Assembly (NCBI GenBank): GCA_041752115.1
Contig: JBGSHS010000361.1
Location: 12,411-76,410, forward strand
Origin: JAJRVM01 sp041752115
GTDB lineage: Bacteria; Planctomycetota; Planctomycetia; Pirellulales; Pirellulaceae
DNA: 64,000 nt
Reading direction: 5' to 3'
Below are positions 56,373 to 64,000 of the stretch, one piece after another. The position numbers and the translations under genes were made by a program. Position 1 is the stretch's first letter; the number at the start of each line of letters is the position of its first letter. The notes below the pieces were generated by a model. It saw nothing but the letters and a program-made list of their open reading frames with translations. It ran no database searches and was not told the DNA's origin.

Positions 56373-57809
56373 ATGCGAATTTCCGCGGGAACCGTGCTGT
56401 TACTTGCCATGATCATTGGACCCGGTGTATCCGCAGGCGAAGTCACTGTATGGTCCGCGCCGGAAGGCGAAACGCTCTCGCAAGACTTCATTGTGACCGT
56501 TGACGGAACCGCCGCGCCTGTCTATGTCGCGCGAGTAGCGCCGGAGAAACCGGAACTGCGCTGGAAGGCCATGGACGACAAGGCCAACTCCGCCGACTAT
56601 TACGAGAATGCCGCGTTCGTGACCTTCGACATGCTGGGGACGGTCGAGGTCGTCGTAACCTGTCCGCACGCGATTACGACGGCCAGAATCCTCCCTTCGT
56701 CGCTCAATATCGTCCCGCGCATCGATGGCCAACAAGTCAGATTCTCGATGAGAGAGCCCCGCCCGCTGACGCTGGAAGTCAACGGCGACTGGGTCCACTC
56801 GCTGCACCTGCTGGCGAATCCTCCGGAGCAGAACGCGCCGAGTGAGGACGACCCGAACGTGATCTATTTCGGACCGGGCATTCACGAAGTGACCCACATG
56901 GAGGTAGAAAGCGGCAAGACGATATACGTTGCCGGCGGGGCGATTGTACGCGGAGTGATCGGGCCCGACGAGCCGTTCAACATCAGCAGTTACAGCGGTT
57001 TGAAGACGTACTCGCCCACTTTCCACCTGCGTGGCAATAAGATCACGGTGCGCGGTCGAGGGATCATTGACGGCTCGCACTGCAGCACGCACGCCCGGAA
57101 CCTGATGCTGGTCCAAGGCGAGGATATCGGACTCGAAGGGGTGATCTTCCGTGATTCCAGCACCTGGAACATTCCGATCCGTCGCTGCGACCGCGTGCAG
57201 GTCCGCAATGTGAAGATCCTCGGGTATCGAGCCAACTCCGATGGCATTGACATCTGCAACAGCCGGGACGTGCTGGTCGAAGACTGCTTCATCCGGACGC
57301 TGGACGATCTGATCGTCGTCAAGACGGATCGCGGAGCCGGTCGGGCCGAGCGTATTGTGACGCGCCGCTGCGTGCTTTGGAATGAGGTGGCGCATGCGCT
57401 GAGCGTCGGCGCCGAGCTGCGGGAGGACGTGGACGACGTGCTGTTCACCGATTGTGACGTGATCCACGACAAGGGGCGCGAGTGGACGCTGCGGGTCTAT
57501 CACTGCGACTCGGCTAAGATCACCAACATTCGCTTTGAAAACCTCCGAATCGAGGAATCGCGCCGATTCATTTCGCTCTGGATCGACAAGGCGTTCTGGA
57601 GCCGCGATGAGGAGCGTGGGCACATTGATGGGGTCATGTTCCAGAATATCGCCGCACCGGCGCCTGCCCTGATTGAACTGAAGGGATTTGATGCCGAACA
57701 CCTGATCGAGAACGTGACGTTTCGCAGTACCACCCTCGGCGGCCAGCGACTGCAGCCTGGCGACATCCACTCGAACCCCTACGTCCGCCACGTCACCGTG
57801 TTACCATAG
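56373..57809 (+). CDS. Exported GH28-like right-handed beta-helix protein
   Basis: ATG 56373 has GGAGTG about six bases upstream; 478 residues with a signal peptide (1-20, MRISAGTVLLLAMIIGPGVSA). A beta-sandwich of about 110 residues precedes a parallel beta-helix (about 150-470) with GRGIIDGSHC, NSDGIDICNSRDV and DDLIVVKTD. In GH28 the catalytic residues are NTD, DD and GHG. Here N288-S-D290 and D311-D312 remain, while GHG reads AHA around H341. The acid residues for an inverting hydrolase are thus kept, with a changed third motif. It likely acts on pectin-like or other acidic glycans in the periplasm or outside. Confidence 0.85.
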   Translation: MRISAGTVLLLAMIIGPGVSAGEVTVWSAPEGETLSQDFIVTVDGTAAPVYVARVAPEKPELRWKAMDDKANSADYYENAAFVTFDMLGTVEVVVTCPHAITTARILPSSLNIVPRIDGQQVRFSMREPRPLTLEVNGDWVHSLHLLANPPEQNAPSEDDPNVIYFGPGIHEVTHMEVESGKTIYVAGGAIVRGVIGPDEPFNISSYSGLKTYSPTFHLRGNKITVRGRGIIDGSHCSTHARNLMLVQGEDIGLEGVIFRDSSTWNIPIRRCDRVQVRNVKILGYRANSDGIDICNSRDVLVEDCFIRTLDDLIVVKTDRGAGRAERIVTRRCVLWNEVAHALSVGAELREDVDDVLFTDCDVIHDKGREWTLRVYHCDSAKITNIRFENLRIEESRRFISLWIDKAFWSRDEERGHIDGVMFQNIAAPAPALIELKGFDAEHLIENVTFRSTTLGGQRLQPGDIHSNPYVRHVTVLP

Positions 57810-58283
57810 GGGAGCGCGAAGCATACCTTCCGTCGTTGTGGATGCCGTCGCCCGGCGGCGAGCGGTTTCCCACGTTCTGCGCGACAGTGGCTACAAGAGA
57901 AACGCCGAAGTTGTTCTTCCCTCATGCCTGAGGCGCACCTCGACCTCAAATCGATCGAATCGCGTCCCACAGCGCGTCAAGGGAAGTCGCCCCTCCCAGG
58001 ATCACAGGGGGCCTTCTCTGGCCAAGGAAGACGATCACTGTTGGTACCGCGCTACGGAGAATCGCGATGCTGCCATGGCGCACCTTTGGATTGAACTGCA
58101 CGTCATCGGTGTTTCGCCTTCGATGCCGACGTTGAGGTAGAAAACGCAGTGCGCCGGACAAGCAACGGCAACGACGGACCGTTCCGGACCTGCCGCATTC
58201 CATCAAGAGGTGCCTTCCGCCGCATAGCACAGCAGCATGACCACGGTGAACGCCTCGGAGCCCGGTGTGTTCGGGGAGACGTC
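57810..58283. other. Intergenic region with possible thioredoxin-like remnant
   Basis: About 475 bases between convergent genes (GH28-like, plus; permease, minus). Apart from the minus-strand remnant listed separately I see no gene and no terminator. Confidence 0.4.
57946..58190 (-). pseudogene. Possible frameshifted thioredoxin-like fragment
   Basis: On the minus strand one frame ends in AVPTVIVFLGQRRPPVILGG then ATSLDALWDAIRSI and a stop, which resembles the cis-proline strand and last helix of thioredoxins. Just upstream a different frame reads VVAVACPAHCVFYLNVGIEGE. The join needs a frameshift near 58095. An in-frame stop lies further up. No CGPC-type active site is left. The position, directly downstream of a redox-unrelated permease, gives no help. 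Resemblance is short, so this is tentative. Confidence 0.3.
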
Positions 58284-59807
58284 TCAGGGCTGATAGGCGG
58301 TCCGCAGCCGGCTGAAGGCTCGACTTACCGCCACTCCCAGGCGGCTGGCTTCCTCGACCTCGCGGTCTTCCACCTCGTGTTCGAGCAACTCGAGTTTCTC
58401 GCGCAGTACCATCGCCTTCGCACGAAGATAGGGTGTAAGTTCCTCGCCTCGCAGGTACATGCTCACCTGCAACTTGCGGCTCCAATCGTCGTAGATGGGT
58501 ATCCAGTAGAGGGCGGTATCCCAGTCTCTGGACGTGGCAGCCACCGCGACTTCCGCATTGACGATCTGCATTTCTTCGAAGATGTCCTTGGGAGGCGGAT
58601 AATACACATAGCAACCAAAGACGCTGAGCGCCACGAGGCTCACCAGGGCAATTCCACCAAGTACATGTCCCGGCAAGACGATGTCATAGTGTGTTTTGCG
58701 CTGCGGTTGCGTTTCCAGCCACCTTTCCACCCGCCCTTCCGGGTCCCAGCGCAATAGAACCAGTCCGGATACGAACAACGCGGCGGCGGCGAGCAGCGCC
58801 AGGATTTCGTGCGGAGCCATATTCTCCAGCAGTGTCCGCCAGGCCAGTGTCATGCTGTCAGGAGTATTTGCCTGAAACGGAGCACAGTAAATATCGAACG
58901 CGTGCGTGTGCCCGGCTGGATCGACGCCGTGCGGATAGAGCGGACCATCAACTCCATATGCCAACATCAGGACCACCGCCACCAGCAGGCCGAACCAGAC
59001 GAGCGAACGCCGCGTCCCATACTGCTTGATCATCCAGGCGACCAGTCCCAGATTCGCTCCGGCGCCCAGGGCCAGCAAGGCGAAAGCGGCACCGACGGAA
59101 TTGCCATGTTGAAACATCGATGCCAGCTGGACCATGGCGGTCATGGGAGTGGCATAGGCTGGGATCGCCACGGCCGTCATCAGCAGAGGCGCCCACGGAT
59201 CGTCATGTTCGGCAGCAGTCTGCAGATAGCCGTGCGGCAGGAGCAGGCTGAGCGCGGCGCCCCCCAGCAGGCCGGCGGCAATGTACAGACTGGTGGTGCT
59301 CACCACTTCCCTGGCACTGAAGACGGCAAGGGAGAGCATGCGTTTGAGGCCGTGGGGGGCGCGAGGTGGTTCCGGTTCGGCGGCGGAGGTATGGGGAAAC
59401 AGCTTGTCCCATGACCAACCTACGACCGTCACAATAACTAACGAACAGAACGAGAACGTCAGGATGACAACCGGGTCGGCCAACGTCAGGCCATACAGCA
59501 CGGAGATCGGGTTGAACAAAGGGGCGGTCAGTCCAAACGCCAGAATCGCTCCTCCTGAGACACCAGCACGGCGCATTTCGCGAACGACGGGAATCACTCC
59601 CAGCGAACAGACCGGCAGCAGCATTCCCACCAGCCACGCCTGTGGGAGCGACCGCCACGATCCATCTCCAAACAGCCGCCGGGGCCCGGCATGCCCCAGT
59701 AACCGGCGGAACACAGCCGCCACCACCAGTCCCACAAGAATCGTCGGCGCTGCCTGCACAAACGCCTGGCAGAACCTCAGTGCGGCCCCCCAAAACATGC
59801 TCTCCAT
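58284..59807 (-). CDS. ArsP/DUF318-type permease
   Basis: 507 residues. Two blocks of membrane segments match predicted permeases of the ArsP (PF03773) group: FVQAAPTILVGLVVAAVFRRLLG, LLPVCSLGVIPVVREMRRAGVSGGAILAFGLTAPLFNPISV (with the conserved Cys-Ser-x-Gly-x-x-Pro turn), and VAIPAYATPMTAMVQLASMFQHGNSVGAAFALL. The C-terminal part (about 330-507) carries two more spans and a helical tail with heptad-like Leu/Glu content (ELLEHEVEDREVEEA). ArsP members export organoarsenicals or serve unknown cargo. It is last in a minus-strand operon, 31 bases after the lipoprotein gene. Confidence 0.85.
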   Translation of the reverse strand: MESMFWGAALRFCQAFVQAAPTILVGLVVAAVFRRLLGHAGPRRLFGDGSWRSLPQAWLVGMLLPVCSLGVIPVVREMRRAGVSGGAILAFGLTAPLFNPISVLYGLTLADPVVILTFSFCSLVIVTVVGWSWDKLFPHTSAAEPEPPRAPHGLKRMLSLAVFSAREVVSTTSLYIAAGLLGGAALSLLLPHGYLQTAAEHDDPWAPLLMTAVAIPAYATPMTAMVQLASMFQHGNSVGAAFALLALGAGANLGLVAWMIKQYGTRRSLVWFGLLVAVVLMLAYGVDGPLYPHGVDPAGHTHAFDIYCAPFQANTPDSMTLAWRTLLENMAPHEILALLAAAALFVSGLVLLRWDPEGRVERWLETQPQRKTHYDIVLPGHVLGGIALVSLVALSVFGCYVYYPPPKDIFEEMQIVNAEVAVAATSRDWDTALYWIPIYDDWSRKLQVSMYLRGEELTPYLRAKAMVLREKLELLEHEVEDREVEEASRLGVAVSRAFSRLRTAYQP

Positions 59808-59838
59808 CGTATCTCACCCCCCATTCCGCAATACGGCA

Positions 59839-60348
59839 TCAACCTTCCATCGCACCAGGTGGTTCCAGTGACTCCGGGCTCGCTTCCGACTCGCCCGCGC
59901 TGAGAGAATCCGTTGGAAACAGTCGCTTGACTTGACCCAACTCACGTTGCAGCCGTTCGATTTCCGCAGCTCGTTCCAGGTAGGCCGGTCGGCGAGCCCC
60001 ACTGGTGCGCGAGAGCGTACCAGAGAGCAGTTCTTCAAGACGATGCGAAACATCGTCGACACGCATCCAGGCCTGTTCTTCCAAGTCGCTGTCCGCAGCC
60101 AGACCGGGTAGCCAGCGAGCGACGTCACACGCTTCGGTGTATGGGTCGAGCTGATCGCGCGGTCGTTCTCGACCGTCAACGATCTCCCGATGCAACGCCG
60201 TCAATTGGTCGACCGCGGCCGGGAAGCTGGCCGGCATATGGGCCGGGACGTGATGCTCGGCCGTCACGGGCTCACTTCGATTGCAGCCACTGCAAACCAG
60301 AAGTACGAGCAGGGCCAGTTCGGTTCGGCAATCTTGATGCACACACAT
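59839..60348 (-). CDS. Small lipoprotein
   Basis: 169 residues; AAAGGACGAAGC before the ATG. A short hydrophobic signal ends in a lipobox LLVCSGC (Cys22). The mature part is charged and helical (PAAVDQLTALHREIVDG, YLERAAEIERLQRELGQVKRLF). It sits between the MoxR gene (35 bases upstream) and the permease (31 bases downstream), so it likely works at the membrane with the permease. No family recognised. Confidence 0.7.
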   Translation of the reverse strand: MCVHQDCRTELALLVLLVCSGCNRSEPVTAEHHVPAHMPASFPAAVDQLTALHREIVDGRERPRDQLDPYTEACDVARWLPGLAADSDLEEQAWMRVDDVSHRLEELLSGTLSRTSGARRPAYLERAAEIERLQRELGQVKRLFPTDSLSAGESEASPESLEPPGAMEG

Positions 60349-60383
60349 GCTTCGTCCTTTGGCCTCGATGATCCGTCGGCGCG

Positions 60384-61403
60384 CTATCGACTCTTCCTGC
60401 CAGTAAACACCGGTACCTCGACCGACTGGAGAACTTCCTGGACGACCTGCCGGGAGGATTCGAAATCGCCAGCCAATCGCACTTCCAGCACCGGAAGTGC
60501 GACGTGCTGGACATCGTCCGGGATCACGAAGTCGCGTCCCTGCAGGTGCGCGTGAGCCTGAGCAACTCGTTGCCAGATAAGCAAGCCGCGTGGACTGAGT
60601 CCGAGCGTGACGTCTCGCCGATTTCTCGTGGCCGCTGCCAGGTCAACGAGATATTGTTGCACGCAGGGGGCGAGCGAAACGGCCGAAACATGCTGCTGCA
60701 ACTGCTGCAACTGGCTCGGTTCGATGACTGCTCGGGGCATGGGGAGGGTGACGGGCTGGCAGCCGACGTTGGCCGCCAGCATCGCCAATTCACTCTGCGG
60801 GTCGGGGTAACCGATACGCAGCTTCATGGCGAAGCGATCGAGTTGCGCTTCGGGGAGCGGATAGGCTCCGTGACTTTCCACGGGGTTCTGTGTGGCGATC
60901 ACGAAGAACGACGGACTCAGCCGAAACGTTGCGCTGTCGATCGTGACTTGCCGTTCCGCCATCGCCTCAAACAGAGCACTCTGGGTTCGTGGCGTGGCAC
61001 GGTTGATTTCGTCCGCCAACAGGACGTCCGAGAAGACAGGCCCCTCGCGAAATTCGAACTCCCGCGTTCTCTGATTGAAGATATTGAAACCGGTAATGTC
61101 ACCAGGCAGCAGATCCGGGGTGCACTGGATCCGGGCGAATTTGCCACCAACCGCGTAGGCCACTGCCTTGGCCAATGTTGTCTTCCCCAGTCCCGGCAAG
61201 TCGTCAAACAGTAAGTGGCCTCGGGCCAGCAGGCAGGCCAAGACGAGCTCGACGACGTCGGATTTGCCAATAAGCGCCGCGTTGAGCGCAGTACGCAATC
61301 CATCGATGGCTGCCTGGTGATGGCACTGCGATGTGCTTTCACTCTTGACTATCTGCAATTCGTTGTTCATAGCGGTGCTTAAGCAAGAAGGGAGTTGTGT
61401 CAT
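60384..61403 (-). CDS. MoxR-family AAA+ ATPase
   Basis: ATG 61403 has GAGGAG at six to seven bases, overlapping the stop of the transglutaminase-like gene; 339 residues. Walker A in DDLPGLGKTTLAK, RIQCTPDLLPGDITG, Walker B LLADEINRATPRTQSALFEAMAE, sensor 1 ATQNPVESHGAYPLPEAQLDRF and the lid domain (GLSPRGLL) all match MoxR. These ATPases act as chaperones, often inserting metals or remodelling partners with VWA or DUF58 proteins. Here the gene is followed by a lipoprotein and a permease. Confidence 0.94.
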   Translation of the reverse strand: MTQLPSCLSTAMNNELQIVKSESTSQCHHQAAIDGLRTALNAALIGKSDVVELVLACLLARGHLLFDDLPGLGKTTLAKAVAYAVGGKFARIQCTPDLLPGDITGFNIFNQRTREFEFREGPVFSDVLLADEINRATPRTQSALFEAMAERQVTIDSATFRLSPSFFVIATQNPVESHGAYPLPEAQLDRFAMKLRIGYPDPQSELAMLAANVGCQPVTLPMPRAVIEPSQLQQLQQHVSAVSLAPCVQQYLVDLAAATRNRRDVTLGLSPRGLLIWQRVAQAHAHLQGRDFVIPDDVQHVALPVLEVRLAGDFESSRQVVQEVLQSVEVPVFTGRKSR

Positions 61404-61413
61404 TCGCCGCTCC

Positions 61414-63822
61414 TCATACACGACACCTCAAGAGCGCGTGGCGATAACAGGCGATTCCGACATGCCGTTCAATCACGCTGCGGGTACGGGCAATCTCCGT
61501 CCGCTGTTCGGGTGCGAGTGAAGTCGGCAAGCCATAGAGTATCCGCTCCGCGCACCGCAGTATCGACTGCAGACTCGTCGCCACATCACGCGGCAGCCCC
61601 AGCAACAGCGAGCCGTGCCACCGAGAGATGGTCTCGGTCTGTGGACGTCGGTAACCGGCCAGTCGCGCACGCCATTCCAGCAGCCGGACTGTCCACAAAA
61701 CCTGCCGAATTGGATTGCCGAAACCGGCCAGCCGGCCAAGCACGATGAAGCTCCAGTCAAGCCAGACGAGTCGCGTGCCCCAAAGCATGCCGATCGCCAC
61801 GGCTGCAGCCAGTAGCCACCCGGCCTGTTGGACGCACCAGCGTCGAATATGGTTCAGCGCCAAAGAAAACTGCTGCACCCACGTCAGAGCTTCTCGTGGC
61901 GGCTCGTACCCGGGTGTTGGCTCGATGGGAATCCAGGTGCGTCCGTCGATCGCCACTTCGGCCCATACGTGCACGTCTTGACCCAACACAGTCGTTTGGC
62001 CTGCGCGTCGACTGTATCGCTCCTCTCGAGCATAGAACCCGCTGACTAGACGCGTCGGGTAGCCCAACTCACGCAGCAATACGGCAGCTGTAGTCGCAAA
62101 CAGATAATCAGGCCCTCGCCGCGCCTCCAGGAAATGCTCGACTACATCCTGGCAGCCTTCGGGGACGATGGAGTCGGGATCAAGCACGAAATCGGAACGC
62201 AGCCGGCTTACGACGCTCTCGACCTGCCGCCATCCGCGCGGGATATCGCGAGTCCATTGACTCGCCAGGAAGTGGATTGCCTTGCCGTCAGCGGGCAATA
62301 TCAGGTGCCGTGCCATCCATGCCGGTCGCTCCAGCCCGCCGACAGAAGGCAGGTTTGCTGTGAAGTCGCCGTCTCGCAAAGCCTGGAGTGCAGCCCCTTG
62401 CGACCGCAGATGCATGACCGTCAGCTGGGGAATGTGCTCCTGCATTGGCATCTGAACGACGCTGTCATCGGTCCATCCGAAGAAGTCGAGTTGGTCGACC
62501 TTGTCGACATGCACGGCTGTCAGGTGGGGGGGCGACGGGATGCGATTGGTTTTCAGATTGATGATCTTCAATGCGTGTGACTGCGTGCCCCGGAGAATCG
62601 CACTTCCTCCTCCACGCTGCAGATAGGCCCAAGGTTTCCCGTTCTCTGTTTCCAGTCGCAGTGGAGGATGTAGTTCGCTCTCACCGGAACGGTCCCAGGT
62701 TCGGCCGTCAAACAGGTCAAAACGCTCCAGAGCCAGATGCATCGGCACGCGGCCGACGACGTATAACATCGCCGCCGCACTGCGATCCTCGAGTTGTTCT
62801 TGCGGACGAGTGACCTTCTGTCGCACCGTCGAGAACTCCCGCCCGCTGCGTTCAGTCTTTGACACCTGAGACTCTGGCTCCCGCACATTGCCGGAAGCAA
62901 GAGCAATAGCGCGCCTCTGCTTCTTGAGGGGCTTGACCGGCTCGCCATACATGTCATTCGCCACGTCGTACAGGCTGGGCATATCCGAATCAAGGAACAA
63001 CTCGCTCTCAACAGGACCGAAACTCATCGCTTCGTCCTGAGCCGCCACCATCGCGTCGCCATCACCCACTCCCGACCGAGCGTGCTGATCGCTCCACCGA
63101 TCGCCGCCTGACGAAGGCATGAAGCCCCGGAGCACGTATGTCGAGGCACTCGTCGAGCCGAGCGTTGCCAGCAATACCAACGCAATCAAGAGAACCGCCA
63201 GTAGAATCGACGAACGCATCGGGAGACAGCGGTCTGTCCGATCGGCCGCGACGGTCTTCTGGACTCGTTCCCAGTATCGGGTCATGAGCCACCAAAGCAT
63301 CAGGACGCCAAACAGGCCGGCAAGCACGTAGACCTTCGGCATCGTGCCGATGACGACAGCGCAAAGCGCCAAGAAGGCGCTCAGGAGGCAGGCCAGTTGC
63401 TGCCAGTGATGGCGTTGGCTCAGTGCCGCAGCCATGAGCGCGGCATTCTGTAGGCACATCAGGAAGACCAACTCCGGCGCGTCACCCACACCGAGTCGGC
63501 GGGAGACAGCCTCCACGAGCAGAGGTGATACCGTCCAGACGATCGCGACGAGCGGCCCGCTGGAAGTCAATCGGTGAAGCGGCGAGACGCACCACAACCA
63601 CAGCCAGAACAGCCAGGGGCCGCACAGATAAACGGTCGCTGTGGACAGCAGCCAAGGCAGCGACTCCGTCGACTCAATGCGGGCCGCGGTGAGCGCGAAC
63701 GATGCCAGCGTGGCCAGCCACAACGTTCCGCTCTCGGTCGCCTGACATCGCTGCCCCTGGCGAGGTCGCATACGCACGAGCGAAGAACCGGGCGAACCAA
63801 GATCAGTTGTACCAGTCGTCAT
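61414..63822 (-). CDS. Membrane transglutaminase-like protein lacking the catalytic Cys
   Basis: 802 residues; AAGGA before the ATG. N-terminal membrane segments (about 35-250), an extracytoplasmic beta-rich region (about 255-520), the transglutaminase core (about 525-640), and another span (about 665-690) before a cytosolic C-terminal region, as in TgpA-like proteins. The core reads RRGPDYLFATTAAVLLRELG, where active enzymes have Cys at the position of Asp572 (or beside it). His618 (DVHVWAEV) remains, and IEPTPG replaces the usual Asp-Pro-Thr. It is thus probably a non-catalytic member or works by another mechanism. MoxR gene follows after 10 bases. Confidence 0.85.
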   Translation of the reverse strand: MTTGTTDLGSPGSSLVRMRPRQGQRCQATESGTLWLATLASFALTAARIESTESLPWLLSTATVYLCGPWLFWLWLWCVSPLHRLTSSGPLVAIVWTVSPLLVEAVSRRLGVGDAPELVFLMCLQNAALMAAALSQRHHWQQLACLLSAFLALCAVVIGTMPKVYVLAGLFGVLMLWWLMTRYWERVQKTVAADRTDRCLPMRSSILLAVLLIALVLLATLGSTSASTYVLRGFMPSSGGDRWSDQHARSGVGDGDAMVAAQDEAMSFGPVESELFLDSDMPSLYDVANDMYGEPVKPLKKQRRAIALASGNVREPESQVSKTERSGREFSTVRQKVTRPQEQLEDRSAAAMLYVVGRVPMHLALERFDLFDGRTWDRSGESELHPPLRLETENGKPWAYLQRGGGSAILRGTQSHALKIINLKTNRIPSPPHLTAVHVDKVDQLDFFGWTDDSVVQMPMQEHIPQLTVMHLRSQGAALQALRDGDFTANLPSVGGLERPAWMARHLILPADGKAIHFLASQWTRDIPRGWRQVESVVSRLRSDFVLDPDSIVPEGCQDVVEHFLEARRGPDYLFATTAAVLLRELGYPTRLVSGFYAREERYSRRAGQTTVLGQDVHVWAEVAIDGRTWIPIEPTPGYEPPREALTWVQQFSLALNHIRRWCVQQAGWLLAAAVAIGMLWGTRLVWLDWSFIVLGRLAGFGNPIRQVLWTVRLLEWRARLAGYRRPQTETISRWHGSLLLGLPRDVATSLQSILRCAERILYGLPTSLAPEQRTEIARTRSVIERHVGIACYRHALLRCRV

Positions 63823-64000
63823 GACAGTTCCTTTCCCATTGCCGACGGAGCTGCCCCGCGGGATCGCCCATCAGGTTCAGTTCCATCCAAGGGCGGGATG
63901 TGTGACTCACTGCCACATCACTCCCTGCGTTCGCCTCCCCGGAGCAACTGGGGACACCGGTCAGCGCGACGCCTCGCAGGGGCGTGCGGTCGCGCCAGCG
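63803..64000 (-). CDS. 3' end of an unidentified gene (cut by window edge)
   Basis: An open frame of 65 codons enters from the right edge and stops at 63803-63805, overlapping the start of the transglutaminase-like gene by 20 bases. The last residues read RPWMELNLMGDPAGQLRRQWERNCHDDWYN. The overlap and shared strand suggest translational coupling. In MoxR/transglutaminase clusters the third member is usually a DUF58 protein, which is possible here, but the fragment is too short to tell. Confidence 0.5.
   Translation of the reverse strand, partial: RWRDRTPLRGVALTGVPSCSGEANAGSDVAVSHTSRPWMELNLMGDPAGQLRRQWERNCHDDWYN

Noticed and set aside
1..64000. tRNA, rRNA, transposase, phage or CRISPR-Cas genes
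   Set aside because: I looked through the intergenic stretches and the translated frames and found no convincing example; tRNAs can be missed by eye, so a covariance scan would be needed to exclude them.

Overview
The window looks like chromosomal DNA of a planctomycete (phylum Planctomycetota, probably class Planctomycetia). The evidence is the mix of families: a DUF1559 protein, an ECF sigma factor translationally coupled to a TPR Ser/Thr kinase, a HzsA-like PD40/cytochrome protein with Fn3 and LamG-type domains, a CotH protein with EF-hands, NPCBM and GxGYxYP proteins, Tat-exported Gfo/Idh and DegT enzymes, and a MoxR/transglutaminase operon. Base composition is moderately GC-rich. Genes lie on both strands with many loose intergenic gaps. 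I saw no rRNA, tRNA, transposase, phage gene or CRISPR array.

Layout. 0-8 kb: the 3' end of a glycerol dehydrogenase, a giant exported HzsA-like protein, a duplicated-domain protein of unknown function and a HEAT-repeat/response-regulator fusion. 8-16 kb: small TPR and membrane proteins, an exported alpha/beta hydrolase, an RRM protein, an OprB-type porin, and the 3' remnant of a GH89 alpha-N-acetylglucosaminidase. 15.5-24.8 kb: a three-part diadenylate cyclase (EIIA-like, pyruvate-kinase-C-like and DAC domains), a Tat-exported DegT-type aminotransferase, GlpD, a small cytochrome c'-like protein, an MFS carrier, a zinc metallopeptidase and a rhodanese. 24.8-28.3 kb: a DUF4956-VTC-CotH operon. 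28.6-32.5 kb: the ECF sigma/kinase pair. 32.9-39.1 kb: FabB, a PQQ-propeller/oxidoreductase pair and the potassium uptake pair KtrB/KtrA. 40.2-57.8 kb: a carbohydrate region with two paralogous very large secreted glycosidase-like proteins, an enolase-superfamily acid-sugar dehydratase-like enzyme, a PIG-L deacetylase, a sugar porter, a GxGYxYP protein, a GH28-like protein and a bile-acid/sodium symporter. 58.3-64.0 kb: a tight minus-strand operon of an unidentified gene (cut by the window), a transglutaminase-like protein lacking its catalytic Cys, a MoxR ATPase, a lipoprotein and an ArsP-like permease.

How the parts may work together. The carbohydrate block reads as a polysaccharide-degradation and uptake locus, though its substrate cannot be read from sequence. 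The diadenylate cyclase and KtrAB could form a c-di-AMP/potassium circuit, because RCK_C domains of KtrA are known c-di-AMP targets; they are not adjacent, so this is inference. The strongest candidates for something under-described are the EIIA/PK-C/DAC fusion, the Cys-less transglutaminase in a MoxR-permease operon, the CotH-VTC-DUF4956 operon and the Tat-exported aminotransferase. A palindromic ATGACGAA-type element that supplies the end of a transporter gene is the clearest repeat.
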